Assembly (NCBI GenBank): GCA_015847255.1
Contig: JADLZK010008794.1
Span: forward strand, 186,001 to 250,000
DNA length: 64,000 nt
Direction of reading: 5' to 3'
From: Hyparrhenia diplandra
Taxonomy: Eukaryota; Streptophyta; Magnoliopsida; Poales; Poaceae
The position numbers were made by a program, and so were the translations under genes. Positions 11,111 to 22,640 of this stretch are shown here, one piece after another (position 1 is the stretch's first letter; every line of letters begins with the position of its first letter). Under the pieces are notes generated by a model. The model saw only the letters and a program-made list of their open reading frames with translations, was not told the DNA's origin and did no database searches.

Positions 11111-12102
11111 GGCGTCTGGCTCTAGAACTGTTACCGATAGTTGATTTTCCATGTATTTCTTGAGCTGTGAGAAGGCCTCCGCCTGCTCTTGTCCCCAGTG
11201 TACTTGGTCTCCGCCGCGCAGAGCCTTGAAGAAAGGTAAACTTTGCTCTGCTGATTTTGATATGAACCTGTTGAGCGCTGCAATTCTTCCTGTGAGTTGT
11301 TGGATCTCTTTCTTTGATGAAGGTTCCATCATCTCCCTGATGGCCTTTGTTTTCTCTGGGTTCGCTTTCACTCCTTCTGAGCTTACAATGTACCCTAGCA
11401 TTTTGGCTTTGGTGACACCAAATACACATTTCTCTGGATTTAGCCGTAGGTCCGATTTTTTAAGGTTGGTGAAGGTTTCTTGTAGATCCTTTATGTGGTC
11501 TTCTTCTCTCTTGCTCATGACTACTATGTCATCCACATATGCGATGAAGTTTTGGAGCAATTGGCCTGTTAGCACCTTGCTTGTCATTCTGGCGAAGGTT
11601 GCACCTACGTTTTTCAGACCCTCTAGCATTCTAACAAAACAGTATGTGCCAAAGGGTGTTGTGAAACTCGTCTTCTCTTCATCTCCTTTCCTTAGCCAGA
11701 TCTGGTGATACCCTCAAAAATAGTCTAGGAGAGAGAACCTCCGGCATCCTGCGGCTTTGTCTACTGAAGCATCTATTCTAGGGAGTGGGAATGGATTTTT
11801 TTGCAAGCTTTGTTAAGGTCAATGAAATCGATGCATAGCCTCATTTTGCCTGAGGTTTTCTTTGGCACCAATACCACGTTTGCCAGCCATTCTGGATATT
11901 TGACTTCCCTGATGACATTGGCATCAAGTAACCTCTGTATCTCCGCTTGGGCCGCCAAGATTCTATCCTCTGACATTTTCCGCTGTCTTTGCTTCTTGGG
12001 TTGCATATTTGGGTTGATGTCCAAGATGTGCTCTATGGTATCCCTGCTAACTCCGTGGAGGTCAGCTGCTGACCAGGCGAAGATGTCTTTGTTTTTTACC
12101 AA
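11111..12102 (-). pseudogene. Reverse transcriptase of the Tat-lineage element
   Basis: Two minus-strand frames carry the RT motifs. At 11773-12102 are AEIQRLLDANVIREVKYPEW, VLVPKKTSGKMRLCIDF and DLNKACKK. At 11105-11629 are LKNVGATFARM, the catalytic FIAYVDDIVVMSK (YVDD box intact) and LGYIVSSEGVKANPEK. About 150 bp between the two frames is frameshifted. RT copies the element RNA into DNA. The end of the domain abuts element A at 11110/11111, and the polyprotein continues at 2023. Confidence 0.9.
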
Positions 12103-12186
12103 AAGCTTCGCTAAACTATTTTCTTCTTCTGGTGATAGGGTGGCACTGATAGTTATCTTATGATCTGGGTCTTTGTCTACCCTAAT

Positions 12187-12900
12187 CTACTTAGTTCTTT
12201 CTTGTCCTTTTATGCATGTTTTGCCCTTTGGCATATCCGGAGGTTCAGGATCTTCGTCAGGTGTTTGCAACGAGTTTACGTTTCTGTGGGCCTTGTAGAT
12301 TGCTTTCTCTATGTTTCTGGCTTCTTTTTGGCTCCCGTACACGGAGATGATTCCATGAAGTGCTGGGATTTTCATACATAGATACCCCATGTGGATTGCC
12401 GTGTTGAATTTGTTTGTGAAGCCTCTCCCGAATATTGCATTGTACGGTGAATAGATATCTACAACATCAAATGTGATGTATTCTGTCCTTGCATTTTCCT
12501 GGTCTTTGAAGGATACTGGCAAGGATATTTTTCTCAGTGCCTGTACCTACTTTCCTCTGAAGCCTATGAGGGGTGAGTCCGAAGGTTGCAGCTAGCTTCT
12601 ACTGAGCTTCATTTGATCGAAGGCGCTGGAGAAGATGATATCGACGGAGCTTCCGTTGTCGACCAAGATTCTACTAATACCCCAGGCCGCTATATTTGCC
12701 TTGATTACCAAGGCGTCCACTTGTGGGTAGCTTTCTAGTTTTAGGTCTTCTTCTGAGAAGGTAATGGGTGTTCTGGACCAATCACAATGTTTCACTGTGC
12801 CTTGTACAGCTATGTTATTTACCAGTTGGAGATGATCCTTCTTTTGCCTTTTGTTCTGAAACTCTAAGGCTGAGCCTCCGACTATTGGTAGAATCATTCC
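12187..12900 (-). pseudogene. Aspartic protease of the Tat-lineage element
   Basis: The minus strand encodes YPQVDALVIKANIAAWGISR followed by the active site ILVDNGSSVDIIF, at 12592-12897. The C-terminal half is at 12187-12522 (FDVVDIYSPYNAIFGRGF, typical of this lineage). A short frameshifted gap separates the halves. It would cleave the Gag-Pol polyprotein. Confidence 0.85.
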
Positions 12901-12999
12901 GATTTTTGGTAACGGGGTGTGTGGGTTGAATTGGTTGTCTAGATTTGGCTCATTTTTAAGAGGAGGAATAGGCAGAGGTCCAGGCGGCGGTGGTAGGTG

Positions 13000-14758
13000 G
13001 CCGCCGGGAGGTTGCTATGAGTTTTGTAGTCTGCTTGCTTGCTGCGATTGGTTTGTTTCTATGTAGGTTAGATGTTGTCCGGTGCTAGGATAAGACATGC
13101 TGGACTCAGCTGAGTAGTTTGGGGTGGGGTGCGAAGGTCGCCATGCAGGTAGGAAATTCGGGTAATAGGCATTTGCTATGGTTGATGGGTGTACCTGGCT
13201 TGAGTTGAGGGATGGGTAAATGGGACAGTGTTGTTGATGTGGTGGTGGGGGTGGGGGTGGTTCCAAACGGGGGGAAAGTGAAGGCACTATTTACCTTTCT
13301 GGTTGGCTGAGGTGGTGGCAGCGGAGGTGGCGGATTACCTCCGTGCAACGCTTTTTGCTTCCCTTGTTGGATAATCGGGCAATCTCTCGTGAAGTGCCCT
13401 TTCTCTTCGCCATGGATAGCGCAAAACTGTTTTCTCTGTTTTTTGTTCCAGTTCTTTCCCTACCCTTTTCCTTGGTATGGCTTCTACGAAGTTGGAGGCC
13501 TTGCCCCCTGGGATGGCTGGCTTTGGTCGGGCTTCGCCAACTGATCCAGGGTCAGCACCTGCTGCCCTTGGTACTGTTTTTGCGAAGGTTCTTGTGGCTG
13601 ACTTCCCTTCTTGTTGCCCTTGTTGCCCTGGTGCTTTTCTTGGTTTATCTCCTCCAACCTCTTTCGGTAATCGTCGTCCGAACGAGTCCGCATTTCGAAC
13701 TACTCGCACAATTCTTGCATGTCTGCGGGCTTCTTTCTGTCCATCTCTCCAGCGAACGGACCCAGTCGTAGGCCCCTGATAGTGGCGTCGATGGCAATTT
13801 GGTCAGGGACATCGGGTGCTTTGGCCTTGATTTGGAGGAACCTCTGAAATTGAGGGCTTCGCCTTGCCCTTGTTTGCACTGGAACAGATCCATTGACGTG
13901 AGGGATTGGACTATGTGTCCCTTGAAGTTCGCCAATATCTTGTCACGGAGATTCTCCCATGAATACATGGTGCTGGGCTTCAGCATCGATTACCATGCCA
14001 AGGCATAGCCTTCTGCGGCTATAATGAAGGACTTGGCCAGGACCGCTTCATCTCCGCCCGCGGAGGCCACTGCTGTCTCGTAGCTCATAATGAATTGATG
14101 GGGGAGCTGGGTTGGTTTGTATTTCGTCGGCCAAGGGGTTCGCTGGTGCCCTTCTGAGAGCGGAGACCTTGTGTCAAAAGTTCTTCGCTCAAAGAATGTG
14201 GGAGAGGGGGTCGCCATGGTTAGCGGAGCCCTTGACATCGGTGGAGTGCCACCTTGGTTGTACAAGGAGCAGGTCGTAGCAGCGACAGAAGGTTGCGAAG
14301 CTTGAGCAGGGGAAGGCCGAGTCGGTTGTTGCATCCTTTGAGTTTCTGCTTGAAGCAACGCCATCTGCTGCCTGATCTCCACTACTTGAGCCGATACTTG
14401 TTGAGCTCTGAGTGTCTCGGCGTATGCCGCCGCTGCTCTATCTCTTTCTTGCTGGAGCCTCTGGAGTTGAACTTGAAGATGGAGCAAATCCTGGTCTTGG
14501 CCTTCGGGTGGGGGTGCTTCTATAGCCGGAGCCGCCGAGGTGGGCCTAGGCGACCTTGGGGCCTCCCCGCACCACGCCTGGTTTAGCTTCAGCCTCCGCC
14601 CCCTTGGCCGAGAATGGGTTAACTTCTTCGCCGCCGTTCTGGGGCTGATTGTCCCTGGCCGTGGCGTAGGTACTCTTGGTGTTTCGTCTGGGCCGGGTTT
14701 CCTGTGCAGAGGAGGCAGCGGTTGCCTTCGTGGGGGCTTTTCTTTTCTGTGGAGGCAT
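13000..14758 (-). pseudogene. gag of the Tat-lineage element
   Basis: The likely start is the methionine at 14758 (MPPQKRKAPTKATAASS), 10 bp past the primer site. A coiled-coil-rich N-terminal region follows (LQRLQQERDRAAAAYAETLR). Next are the gag core around 13870-13990 (YSWENLRDKILANFKGH) and a zinc-knuckle-like block (CAIHGEEKGHFTRDCP) at about 13370-13430. The C-terminus is proline-rich. There is a frameshift near 14550 and a nonsense codon at 13990-13992, where TAA falls between LAW and the gag core. The last 100 bp before protease are proline-rich and unassigned. Confidence 0.82.
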
Positions 14759-14772
14759 GGTCTACTATTCGA

Positions 14773-14790
14773 GCCCCACGGTGGGCGCCA
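14773..14790 (-). other. Primer-binding site of the Tat-lineage element (tRNA-Lys)
   Basis: The plus strand reads GCCCCACGGTGGGCGCCA, one base from the LTR. The match to the 3' end of plant tRNA-Lys(CUU) extends leftwards to 14768. Confidence 0.85.
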
Positions 14791-14791
14791 A

Positions 14792-15414
14792 TGTTGAAAC
14801 AGTGGTTCAGCGTTATGTGGGAATCTCCACCCGGTCGGTGCCCCGAGGGAGAGCAATGGTGAAATGGCTAAGTCTAGAAACTTTGCTATATCGATAATAA
14901 ATTCATTCACCAACCAACCCCCCCTGAGTAGGCAGGACTCCCCATTTATAGCTCGGCAACAGCCAATGCTACTTTACATTTCTGCCCTCTCACTATACTC
15001 GGAATATTCCTTCTAAGTGTCCCCCCCATACAAGGGTACTCTAGTCTTTGGACCTCAGAAACCGCCTCAATACTTGGGCCCATTGGCCGGCCCATTTGCG
15101 GTCCAGCCCATCCCGAGCTCCGCGCGGTAGCCTCTTGCCTGGTGTAGACCTCCGCTTGGCTTCTTGTCCCTCGGTCTCTGGCCTCCGACAGACAGTCTCC
15201 GCATTGTCCCCGCTTGCCTTGACTGCGTAGACTGAGACCTCCACCGGAATCGCGGCGGCGCCTCCTGGAACATGCGGTTGGAGGCGGTGGACACCTCCGC
15301 CTACTCCGCGATGACCTCCGCCGGGTCCTGCATAAAGACCACTAAGACTAGCTCGAGTTGTTAGTTTTATCATTCTTGGATACCTCCGCCAACTGCCGGG
15401 ACCGTGTCCCAACA
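14792..15414 (-). repeat. 5' LTR of the Tat-lineage element
   Basis: A 623-bp LTR bounded on the plus strand by TGTTGAAACAGTGG and CCGTGTCCCAACA, directly beside the primer site. Its mate lies left of the window. It contains a TA-poor, GC-rich centre and no credible ORF. Confidence 0.85.
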
Positions 15415-15478
15415 AACAAACAATCTCTTCTTAATACAAAAACGCGCAAGTCTTTTGCGTGATTGAGGAAATAAAAGT

Positions 15479-15885
15479 GGATTGTCAATACACATCACCA
15501 GAGAGGGAGGACTATGGACTATTAGATAGGGTGGTTCCAGTGCAACAGCAACAGTACCCTGATAAGCAGGGAAAAATGCTGAGCTTTGATCAGGTGTTAC
15601 AAGGGCGCATGACTTGTCCTGGTCAGCAGTGGCATTCTGATTTTTATGGCAATACTACTGAAACTGAAGACAATGATGCATATAGCTGCAAGTATGCCCA
15701 AGAGGTCAAATGTGCAATTCTGGATGGGAACTCTAATTTGCCAAAAATCTTAGATTCTGCAGTTGATAAGCTGTCCTCGGGGTATTCTAATTTGCTGGTG
15801 CAGTTATTGGACTCTGAATCATGCACAGAAGCCAAGGTTGTAACTTTGAACTCAACTGATATCTGCACAGAAGTATTGTTTTCTT
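15479..15885 (+). pseudogene. Fragment of a DCD-Kelch gene: linker/coiled-coil exon copy
   Basis: An open plus-strand frame (DCQYTSPEREDYGLLDRVV ... DNDAYSCKYAQEVKCAI ... LDSESCTEAKVVTLNS) aligns base by base with 58800-59220. That is the exon after the DCD domain in the gene at 56-62 kb. Here the frame is uninterrupted, whereas the 59-kb copy has many indels. Only this exon is present: homology starts about 64 bp from the Tat LTR and fades after about 15885. No DCD or Kelch sequence lies around it. A Helitron 3' end 2 kb downstream (17904) suggests capture by a Helitron. A remnant of a second true gene is the alternative. Confidence 0.7.
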
Positions 15886-16233
15886 GTCCCTGTTTTTACC
15901 GCCGTCTATATCTTCTTGCTTCAACACAGACCCACTTGCTTTGTCTTCATTTCATCCAAGCACTCTCCTTTTTCCAAAATAAATATATTGGCCACATATA
16001 TATCCAGCAAAAAAACAAACTCATGTTATCAACGTCCTATTTATAGGTTCCTGTCTGTGTGGACTCTTGACGATGTTTGTGGTTCCTGTGCCATACCTAC
16101 CTATTCTGCAAACATGTCTGATTCACGTTTGGTGTTACCTTGACCGAAGACTCATTCTGTTCTTTTACCACAACAAGATATCTGATTAACTCCGTCCTAG
16201 CCAGATTTGATCAGTAGTCTTTTAGTCAAAGCC

Positions 16234-16510
16234 AATGCGTATTGACACAGGCAGACAGATTTGCGTTACTCCAACACCTCCACTTGCTCTAATAGTTGGT
16301 TCACATCGTACTACAGAAAACCTAACAAATGAACCTGTTGATGATACTGTCGACTCTACTAGTCTTTCGGTAAGTCCTATAACCTTCTTATTTATCCATA
16401 TCTATATATTAGGACCTGTACACCTGATTAACCAGCAATAAATACTCATGCATTTGCAACCTCTTTGTTTCTTTCTGTTTCTAGACGCCTCCACTCCACC
16501 TAAGGTGAAC
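16234..16510 (+). pseudogene. Two exon-like segments, unrecognised
   Basis: A plus-strand open segment (RIDTGRQICVTPTPPLALIV ... PVDDTVDSTSLS) ends at a GTAAGT donor at 16371. A pyrimidine-rich TTTCTGTTTCTAG acceptor at about 16485 is followed in phase by seven codons and a TGA. The splice signals and codon texture suggest a real 3' gene end. I do not recognise the protein. It may belong to the same captured set as the fragment at 15479. Confidence 0.3.
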
Positions 16511-17870
16511 TTGATCAGACACCGCTGAAGCATCTCAGCACTGAGTAAGCAGCCCTTCCCCTGTACAACATTTTTCACATCCAAACAACCTGACCTTTCC
16601 CGGATTTTAAACTCTCAGGACAAACAGATCAGCAGAAAGTGCTGAACAGATTCGCAGAAAATTATTTGAAGAGACAGACAGAAACAAGGCCATTCAAGAC
16701 AACAGAAAGAACAAGTCTACTCCATTATCAGTCTCCAACAAAGTACATTTCTATAAATACGACGTTTGATGCTAGACAAGAAAAAAAAATTCATTTCTGC
16801 ATAACAATTTCGCATACAATTAACAGATCAAAGGTCAAAGAACGTAAACATCAGGGAGAAAAGCATTAACGGTAGGGCTTCCTCAAGCCAGGCCCAAAAA
16901 TAGGTATAGTTTGACCATATCTTCGACCTCATAACTGATTACATATTGTAGCATGATTTTCCAAAATGTATACCTGTTATTATACACTAAACAAACCCTG
17001 TATAGACTAAAACAATCTCTCTTCCTCCCTTTATGACAGAGAGATACAACATACATTAAGTATTACTCAAAAGTGAGTATGACAGACAAACAAAGTTACT
17101 AGCCCCTCTAATTTCAGATTATATCCATTGTTACTGGCTTCATAAATGAAATTTAATATACAAACTTCAGCCTCTGGTGCTTTACATGTTGCCATTTTGT
17201 CATCAAGACAGCAGTTACCTAGCAGCCATAGGAAACATTACTGTCTCATTTCCTTCTTCATAGTTATGCTAAGACTGCACGTTCTACCAACAAAAAAAAA
17301 GGGAGGGAGATGGAGGGGCGCCGTAACACAATTCCTTCCCTGTTATTTCTTAATTGATTACCTTCCTTGCTGCAGAGAGGGTGACAACATGGAATAAGAT
17401 GACTGCTTCATCATTTTGCGAGATGCGCGAGTTTATATTTACCACAACAAAGGCACCCATAATTGCCTCGCCATCTCAATCCTATGTACATAGCAACAGC
17501 TCCAGGGGAAAACATGAGCCTATTTAGAAACTTCGTTGTTTGACTATATGTTTACATATTATGTCGTTACTTCAAGTATGCTTAGTCTACTATGGCTATG
17601 TAATGTCCCCAACTACGTACCTATCTACTTGACTATTAAGTGGTTTGGTTCTTTGTTGAAGGACTCCATATATATCTTCGGATATGAACTATATTTATGT
17701 ATCATGGTAAGTCTACTATGCCTGTATCCAAAGACATGCTTCTGGCTCTGACAACATATGAAATATAGATGCCCTAGGCGTATATCTGCCTCTCTTATTA
17801 CCCATATCGCAGTCTATATATCCAGCACATTTTTCACATTTTGTCTGCCCTCGAAATCTTCCCTTTCACT
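16511..17870. other. Non-coding stretch
   Basis: AT-rich sequence with no credible ORF, RNA or repeat that I can name. It lies between the exon-like segments and a Helitron end, so it may be Helitron interior. Confidence 0.5.
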
Positions 17871-17874
17871 ACCA

Positions 17875-17904
17875 ACGCGCGTTATGGCGCGTGCCCTGTA
17901 CTAG
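17875..17904 (+). mobile_element. Helitron 3' terminus
   Basis: The stem ACGCGC (17875-17880), loop GTTATG, stem GCGCGT (17887-17892), an 8-nt spacer and terminal CTAG (17901-17904), followed by T, match the classical Helitron 3' end (hairpin, then CTRR, then host T). The 5' TC end was not found. It may lie left of the Tat insertion or outside the window. Confidence 0.65.
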
Positions 17905-18204
17905 TAGATATATATAGTGCTATGTTACGACTGATGTAATTATCAAATGAAGGAAAACACTACTGGAAAGTTGGAAACTAGCGACTAGCTAGGTGGTGAT
18001 GACCCATTCAAATTTCAAACATTACAGTGCAGCTTCGGAAAACATTACACAGAGTGGAAAGCCTTATAAAAGGGCAGGAAAACAACTAAAGAAGCAACAT
18101 AACGTAGCTTTTCGTTACACACACAGATGAGGAGCAAGAACAGTAGAATAGCACGTCCATAGCAGACTTGCAGATAAAATTACTACTAGTATTGGGAAGG
18201 ACCA

Positions 18205-18430
18205 GGAGTCAAACCATTACGTCTTCGGCCATGCAGATCTCAGGAAGTTGGAGTGGCGCTGGCGTCGGTGGTGAAGACGTCGATGATGCAGATCTCGGAA
18301 GTCGATGGAGCAGTAGTGCCGGTTTTGGAGACGTCGACCATGTCGCCTTGGGCCATGCAAATCTCAGAAGTGGATGGAGCGGCACCAGCGTCGGTGTCGA
18401 TGATGCAAATCTCAGAAGTCGATGGAGCGG
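18205..18430 (-). repeat. Repeat coding the C-terminal tail of the DUF594 protein
   Basis: A unit of about 30-60 bp containing ATGCA(A/G)ATCTC(A/G)GAAG recurs at about 18229, 18278, 18354 and 18401. Three copies are translated as APSTSEIC(I/M). The fourth, at 18229, lies past the stop codon in another frame. The tail length has evidently changed by repeat gain and frame slip. Confidence 0.7.
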
Positions 18431-21355
18431 TGGTGGAGACGTTGGGAGTGGATGGTGGAGCGGTGGCGTTGTTCCCAATTTCAACTTCTTGGCTTCGTGG
18501 CTCCTCCCTGTGCAGCTTGTCGGTGAAGGTCTCCATCCCCATGTGGAAAAGTGTGAGCCAGACGTAGGAGAGGAACTCGCCGCCTTCGCCCAAAGCCTTG
18601 GCGTGGAGGAACCCCCTGCATCTGCTGGCGGAGAAGCATAGCATCTCCACCCAGACATGCTGGATCTCTTCCCACATCTTCTTCTCATCACCCTTATTGT
18701 TGTCCAGCAGCCTTTGGGCAAGAGCCCAAGCTTGGTCGATGAGTTCCTCTGGAGGAGAAACTTTCTTCGGCTCCTCTCCAGGACATGGTTCAAAATCTTT
18801 CTTTGATCTGTCCCGCTTCTGCATGGTATTGATTACTCTCTGCAGCATAACCCATTTTTGCTTTTTCACATTTGGCGGCTTCCTGCCCATGGGAATGTCC
18901 ATGTCCATGTCCTTGAGGATGTGGTTGAGGCCATCGTAGGCGTCTATGAAGAGATTCCGCCTAGTGCCAGGCAACAACATCTCAGGATTCACAAACAAGA
19001 GATACACCATGTAGTTGGACATCTCATTGCACTGGACGACTTTACAGGCTGAACAGTCCGAGTCAGGTAAGCCACATGTATGCTCTGAAGCCGCCAGGCT
19101 CAAGAAGAAGCAGAAATCCGTGGCAATGTGCCAGAGGAGGACACTCTCATCAAATGCCCTCTTTCTCATGCTGCTGCTGAAGCCCACATGATGACCTTGT
19201 TCCAAATATCCAAGAATCACCGGCCAGTGTGTGCTGTGGTCGTTGAACCTGCGGTAGCTAGGAGCGTCGTGTATTTCTTTCTTCCACCCATCTTTCAGAT
19301 ATCCAAGAACCAATTTTGTAATTCTGGCAGAGGAGGAGCACGGCTTCATGCGCAGTATCCTTTGGTAGACAAAGTCCTTGCATCCAAATGTATCTGCAAT
19401 GCGCATCCAGTTGCTGTGCTTTTTGTTGCTGACAAAGTATCCCATGAGGCTGTATTGAGCGACCATCTCTGGCCACTTTACCACTCCTTCTTGGGAAAGA
19501 TAAACATCATCTAAATCCCAAAAAGCAAAAGGCATGGCGGCAAAAAATTCCAGGACAGCAGTACAACAGAATATGGCATAAGTAATCTTGACATCGATAA
19601 TATCATTACGTGCTTCTTCGCTATGATGACTCCCGTGGAAGAGGACGATGGATACCCACGGTAGCACCACACATGAATACTGTATCAACCAGCGACAAGA
19701 AATTTGCAGGAAGTCACAAAAATTCAGCCCCAACGCCGTCAAAGAATATGTAAGAAAGCCTGCAGTCTTTAGTTTGGTGTAAAGAAGAAGGAACGCGGCA
19801 ACGAGCCCTCCTTGTGCGTGGTCATATGCTGTGCCTTGGCTGATGCCCCAGAAATACTTAAGGATTCTAAGCCGGAGAGGATATGGAGATGAAAGGTCGA
19901 CAAATAGCTTATCCGAGGCCTCACCCAGCACTAGAAGCCGCTTCCTAGCTGCTTCACGTTCCTTCCATAGTTGCCTATATTGTTGAAAGAGCTGTGAGCA
20001 GAAGCAGCCTTGCCCTTGCGATAGAGAATGGTCCTTGTCCTCTTCCCCACAAGGAGAACATGTCCTTGTTCCCTTGTCGTCCACGAGCTTGCCTATATAT
20101 ATACACAGAGAGTGACAACATAATATATACTTATTATTAAGCCAATATATAGATGAGAATTTAACTAATAACAAAACGAATGTCATCCTATATGTGAACT
20201 AAGCCAATTTTTTAAAGTTTGATTAGATTTATAGAAAAGTGTGTGTCTATATCTATATCAATATAATGATGATTTTTGTTTTTTTTACGATGATGATGGA
20301 GGGAGTATATAAAAGCTAGCTCTTATATATTACTAGGATCGATCCGAGGCGGACGGGAGGCCTCACCGAGCTGTTGAAGCCATTGCCTAGTTCTTTGTCT
20401 CCGTTGATGAACCTCTCCTAATAATGCATGACGACGTTGTGCCCAGAAGCCGTCGTCCTTCTTTACAGAAGCCGCCGCAGGTGTTGCCACGTCGTCCACC
20501 ACATTTTCGTTGCCTGCTTTATATTATATATAGTAAGGGGTGAAATAATAGTTAAGCAATATATACTATTATATATAAATAAGTCGACGAAAATTATTTA
20601 TAATAATACTTTTTGGAGATGAAGAAGTACGTGTATATATGGATAACAAATTAAATAAATATACTAATTAATACTAGCTTATATTATATACTAACATGCA
20701 TGTACTCCGTCGTATATAGCTATATATAGGGCTCACCGTGCACAAATTCCTTGGCATGTTCCACGTATTTCTGCAGGGGATACATGTCTTGGTCTCCATT
20801 TTGTCTTGCAGTTGCAGCAGGTGATGAGCTGACGAGACTATAAATGCTCGCCCTCTTGAGGGCCCATGGCTTGGCGAAGCAATTGAGAACCCCAGGGATG
20901 AACAGCAGGATTGTTGCTTGCAACAGCCTCTTGTCGCCGTCTGGTGGCCAAGACTTGCAGAACACGTAGATGGCCACGGTGACCTGAGACACCGCAGTGA
21001 CCACGTGTCGGCTCCACAGCTCGTTGTCTTCAATGTTGTAGGCGGTGATGTTGTCCTGTCCACCGAGGTGAAGCAAGAGGACAGGCGCCCACATCACCTC
21101 CAGCGTGCTGACGTTGCTGCCTCCGCCACCACCTTGATCCTTGTGGCGGTTGAAGAGCATGGCGAGGGCGTAGATAGCCACAGCATCGCCGGCGAGGTAG
21201 GCCAGCCACATCATGGATCTCAAACACCTAGGAATGGCACACCTACGGAAATACGAAAGAATTAAGAGAAGGACTTGGATGGCCATGCTGGTGAGGACGA
21301 GGACGCGTAGCTGCCACTCCTCCCACCAGTGCACTGCACTCGTGAGGCCTCCCAT
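18240..21355 (-). CDS. DUF4220/DUF594 multi-pass membrane protein, three exons, intact
   Basis: Exons at 21355-20737, 20513-20367 and 20092-18240 join at phase-1 GT/AG sites (CACG|GTGAGC, GCAG|GC, CTCG|GTGAGG, TATAG|GC) into 872 codons without a stop. The start is the internal methionine MGGLTSAVHWWEEW, matching the family's usual N-terminus, rather than the upstream in-frame ATG at 21385. Hydrophobic segments lie near residues 15-36, 48-68, 119-134 and 146-165. The family block WAPVLLLHLGGQDNITAY follows residue 88. The C-terminal half has SVLLWHIATDFCFF, SNYMVYLLFVNPEMLLPG and a WEEIQHVWVEMLC helix, typical of DUF594. The tail repeats the motif APSTSEIC three times. The family is common in grasses and of unknown biochemical function; a plasma-membrane or endomembrane location is inferred. 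No neighbour suggests a pathway. Confidence 0.9.
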
Positions 21356-21419
21356 CTTTCTCTCTCGTCTCTCCCACACATACACTCGAGAGGTGGTTCA
21401 GTACAGGTCACGTACGTAG

Positions 21420-22640
21420 TGTACCCGCCCATCCTATACTACGTATATATATATACTATTGGCATAAGTCGAGGGGAACCCGCACTCTGAGTTACCTTAT
21501 AGGAATCATAGTTATTTACGGGATACTGTATGATTGTTCGTTGCTTGCACTAGTCTTAAACTATATTAAACTGCTTCTATATAGGAATCATAGCTAATTA
21601 GTTATTTATGAGATACTGTAAGATTGGTTGCTTGCACTAGTCTTAGACTATATTAAACTTATGCAGTGTAATCCAAAACAACATATACTTAAATATGTAA
21701 TGTATTTGTCTAAAAAAAAAAAAAAATATGTAATGTATTGATGTTTTGTTGTCTTAGAGTATCTTCGAGAGCCTTTCTAAATTTTACTCTATAAATCATC
21801 ATTTGGAGAGTCGTTTGAGTAAAATCACTTTCTATATCTCTGTGCTCCCTAACGACATTTCTATATCTTGTGCGTACTCTAGAGAGTCAGCCTCGCTCTT
21901 TATCTTTAACTAGAGAAAAATCCAGAATAAAGAATCTTGGATAACCAATAATTAAAGAAGCGGTTGGAGTTTTTTTTTTTTTTTCAAAATTCCTATTCCT
22001 AATAGTTAGGAAGAATATATAAAGTCTCCTGGAGTTGCTGTTATGTTGCGAATGGCCATCTCTATTTTTGTAGAGCAGGGGAACAGAGAACATTTCATTA
22101 TTGTTGTACGCATCATTGGTTTGCACAAGCCTGTATTGCCTAATACGACCGAAATCGGGTGTACTACTTAATGCAACATTGGACTTACTTTAAGCACCAT
22201 GCAAGTCTGTATGCCTGCGTGTAACCAAATATAGGTAAAGTGTACTATACAAAACTGGATACAAGCCAATGCAAGCAACCCAATGCAACCTTCGAGATCA
22301 TAGGTGAACGTAGTACCTAGCTACATCTAATTAAAAATGCTTAACTCTGCACGCGCGCTCTCTCTCTGCTTATTTTCTAACACAATATATACATATATAA
22401 ATACTCTATAGCTTCTATATGTTGTGATTAATTATCAATTACATTATACATTTAAGTATCTATCTAAATCCATAGTCATCTAGATTTTAGCTTCTACATT
22501 TTGGTCCCAGTTAATTACTTTACCTTTTAAGTCTACTGCTAACTATAGCTTTAAATCAAAACTCTCCTTTTTATATTTTATAATAGAAACATAGTTGCTA
22601 GGTCATAGACCCAATACTTTGTTACTACAGTAAACATAAT
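21420..22640. other. Upstream intergenic region of the DUF594 gene
   Basis: AT-rich, no gene. It holds a diverged tandem duplication (21499-21582 and 21581-21661; shared GGAATCATAG ... TTGCTTGCACTAGTCTTA). At 21766-21900 is a MITE-like segment starting TTAGAGTATCTTCGAGAGCC with internal ATCATTTGGAGAG, for which I cannot place both ends. A possible promoter of the gene lies within the first few hundred bases, but I see no distinctive TATA box. Confidence 0.45.

Larger units (their letters stand above)
1..15414 (-). mobile_element. Tat-lineage Ty3/gypsy LTR retrotransposon, partial (3' LTR beyond window)
   Basis: Read on the minus strand it starts with a 5' LTR (14792-15414) and a tRNA-Lys primer site. 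Then come gag, aspartic protease, reverse transcriptase, RNase H, a second RNase H and integrase, running off the left edge. A second, archaeal-type RNase H between RNase H and integrase is a known hallmark of the Tat lineage (RIRE2/Grande-like), so the lineage call is an inference from domain order. The coding region is broken by frameshifts and stops, and by a 9-kb Athila-like insertion at 2024-11110. The 3' LTR lies outside the window, so its target-site duplication cannot be checked; the right-hand flank would be AACAA. Confidence 0.9.

Noticed and set aside
11151..11708. 185-codon plus-strand frame
   Set aside because: It is the antisense of the Tat-lineage reverse transcriptase with its YVDD box.
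18168..18641. 157-codon plus-strand frame opposite the DUF594 gene
   Set aside because: It mirrors the exon on the other strand and its repeats; the minus-strand three-exon model has matching splice sites and family motifs.
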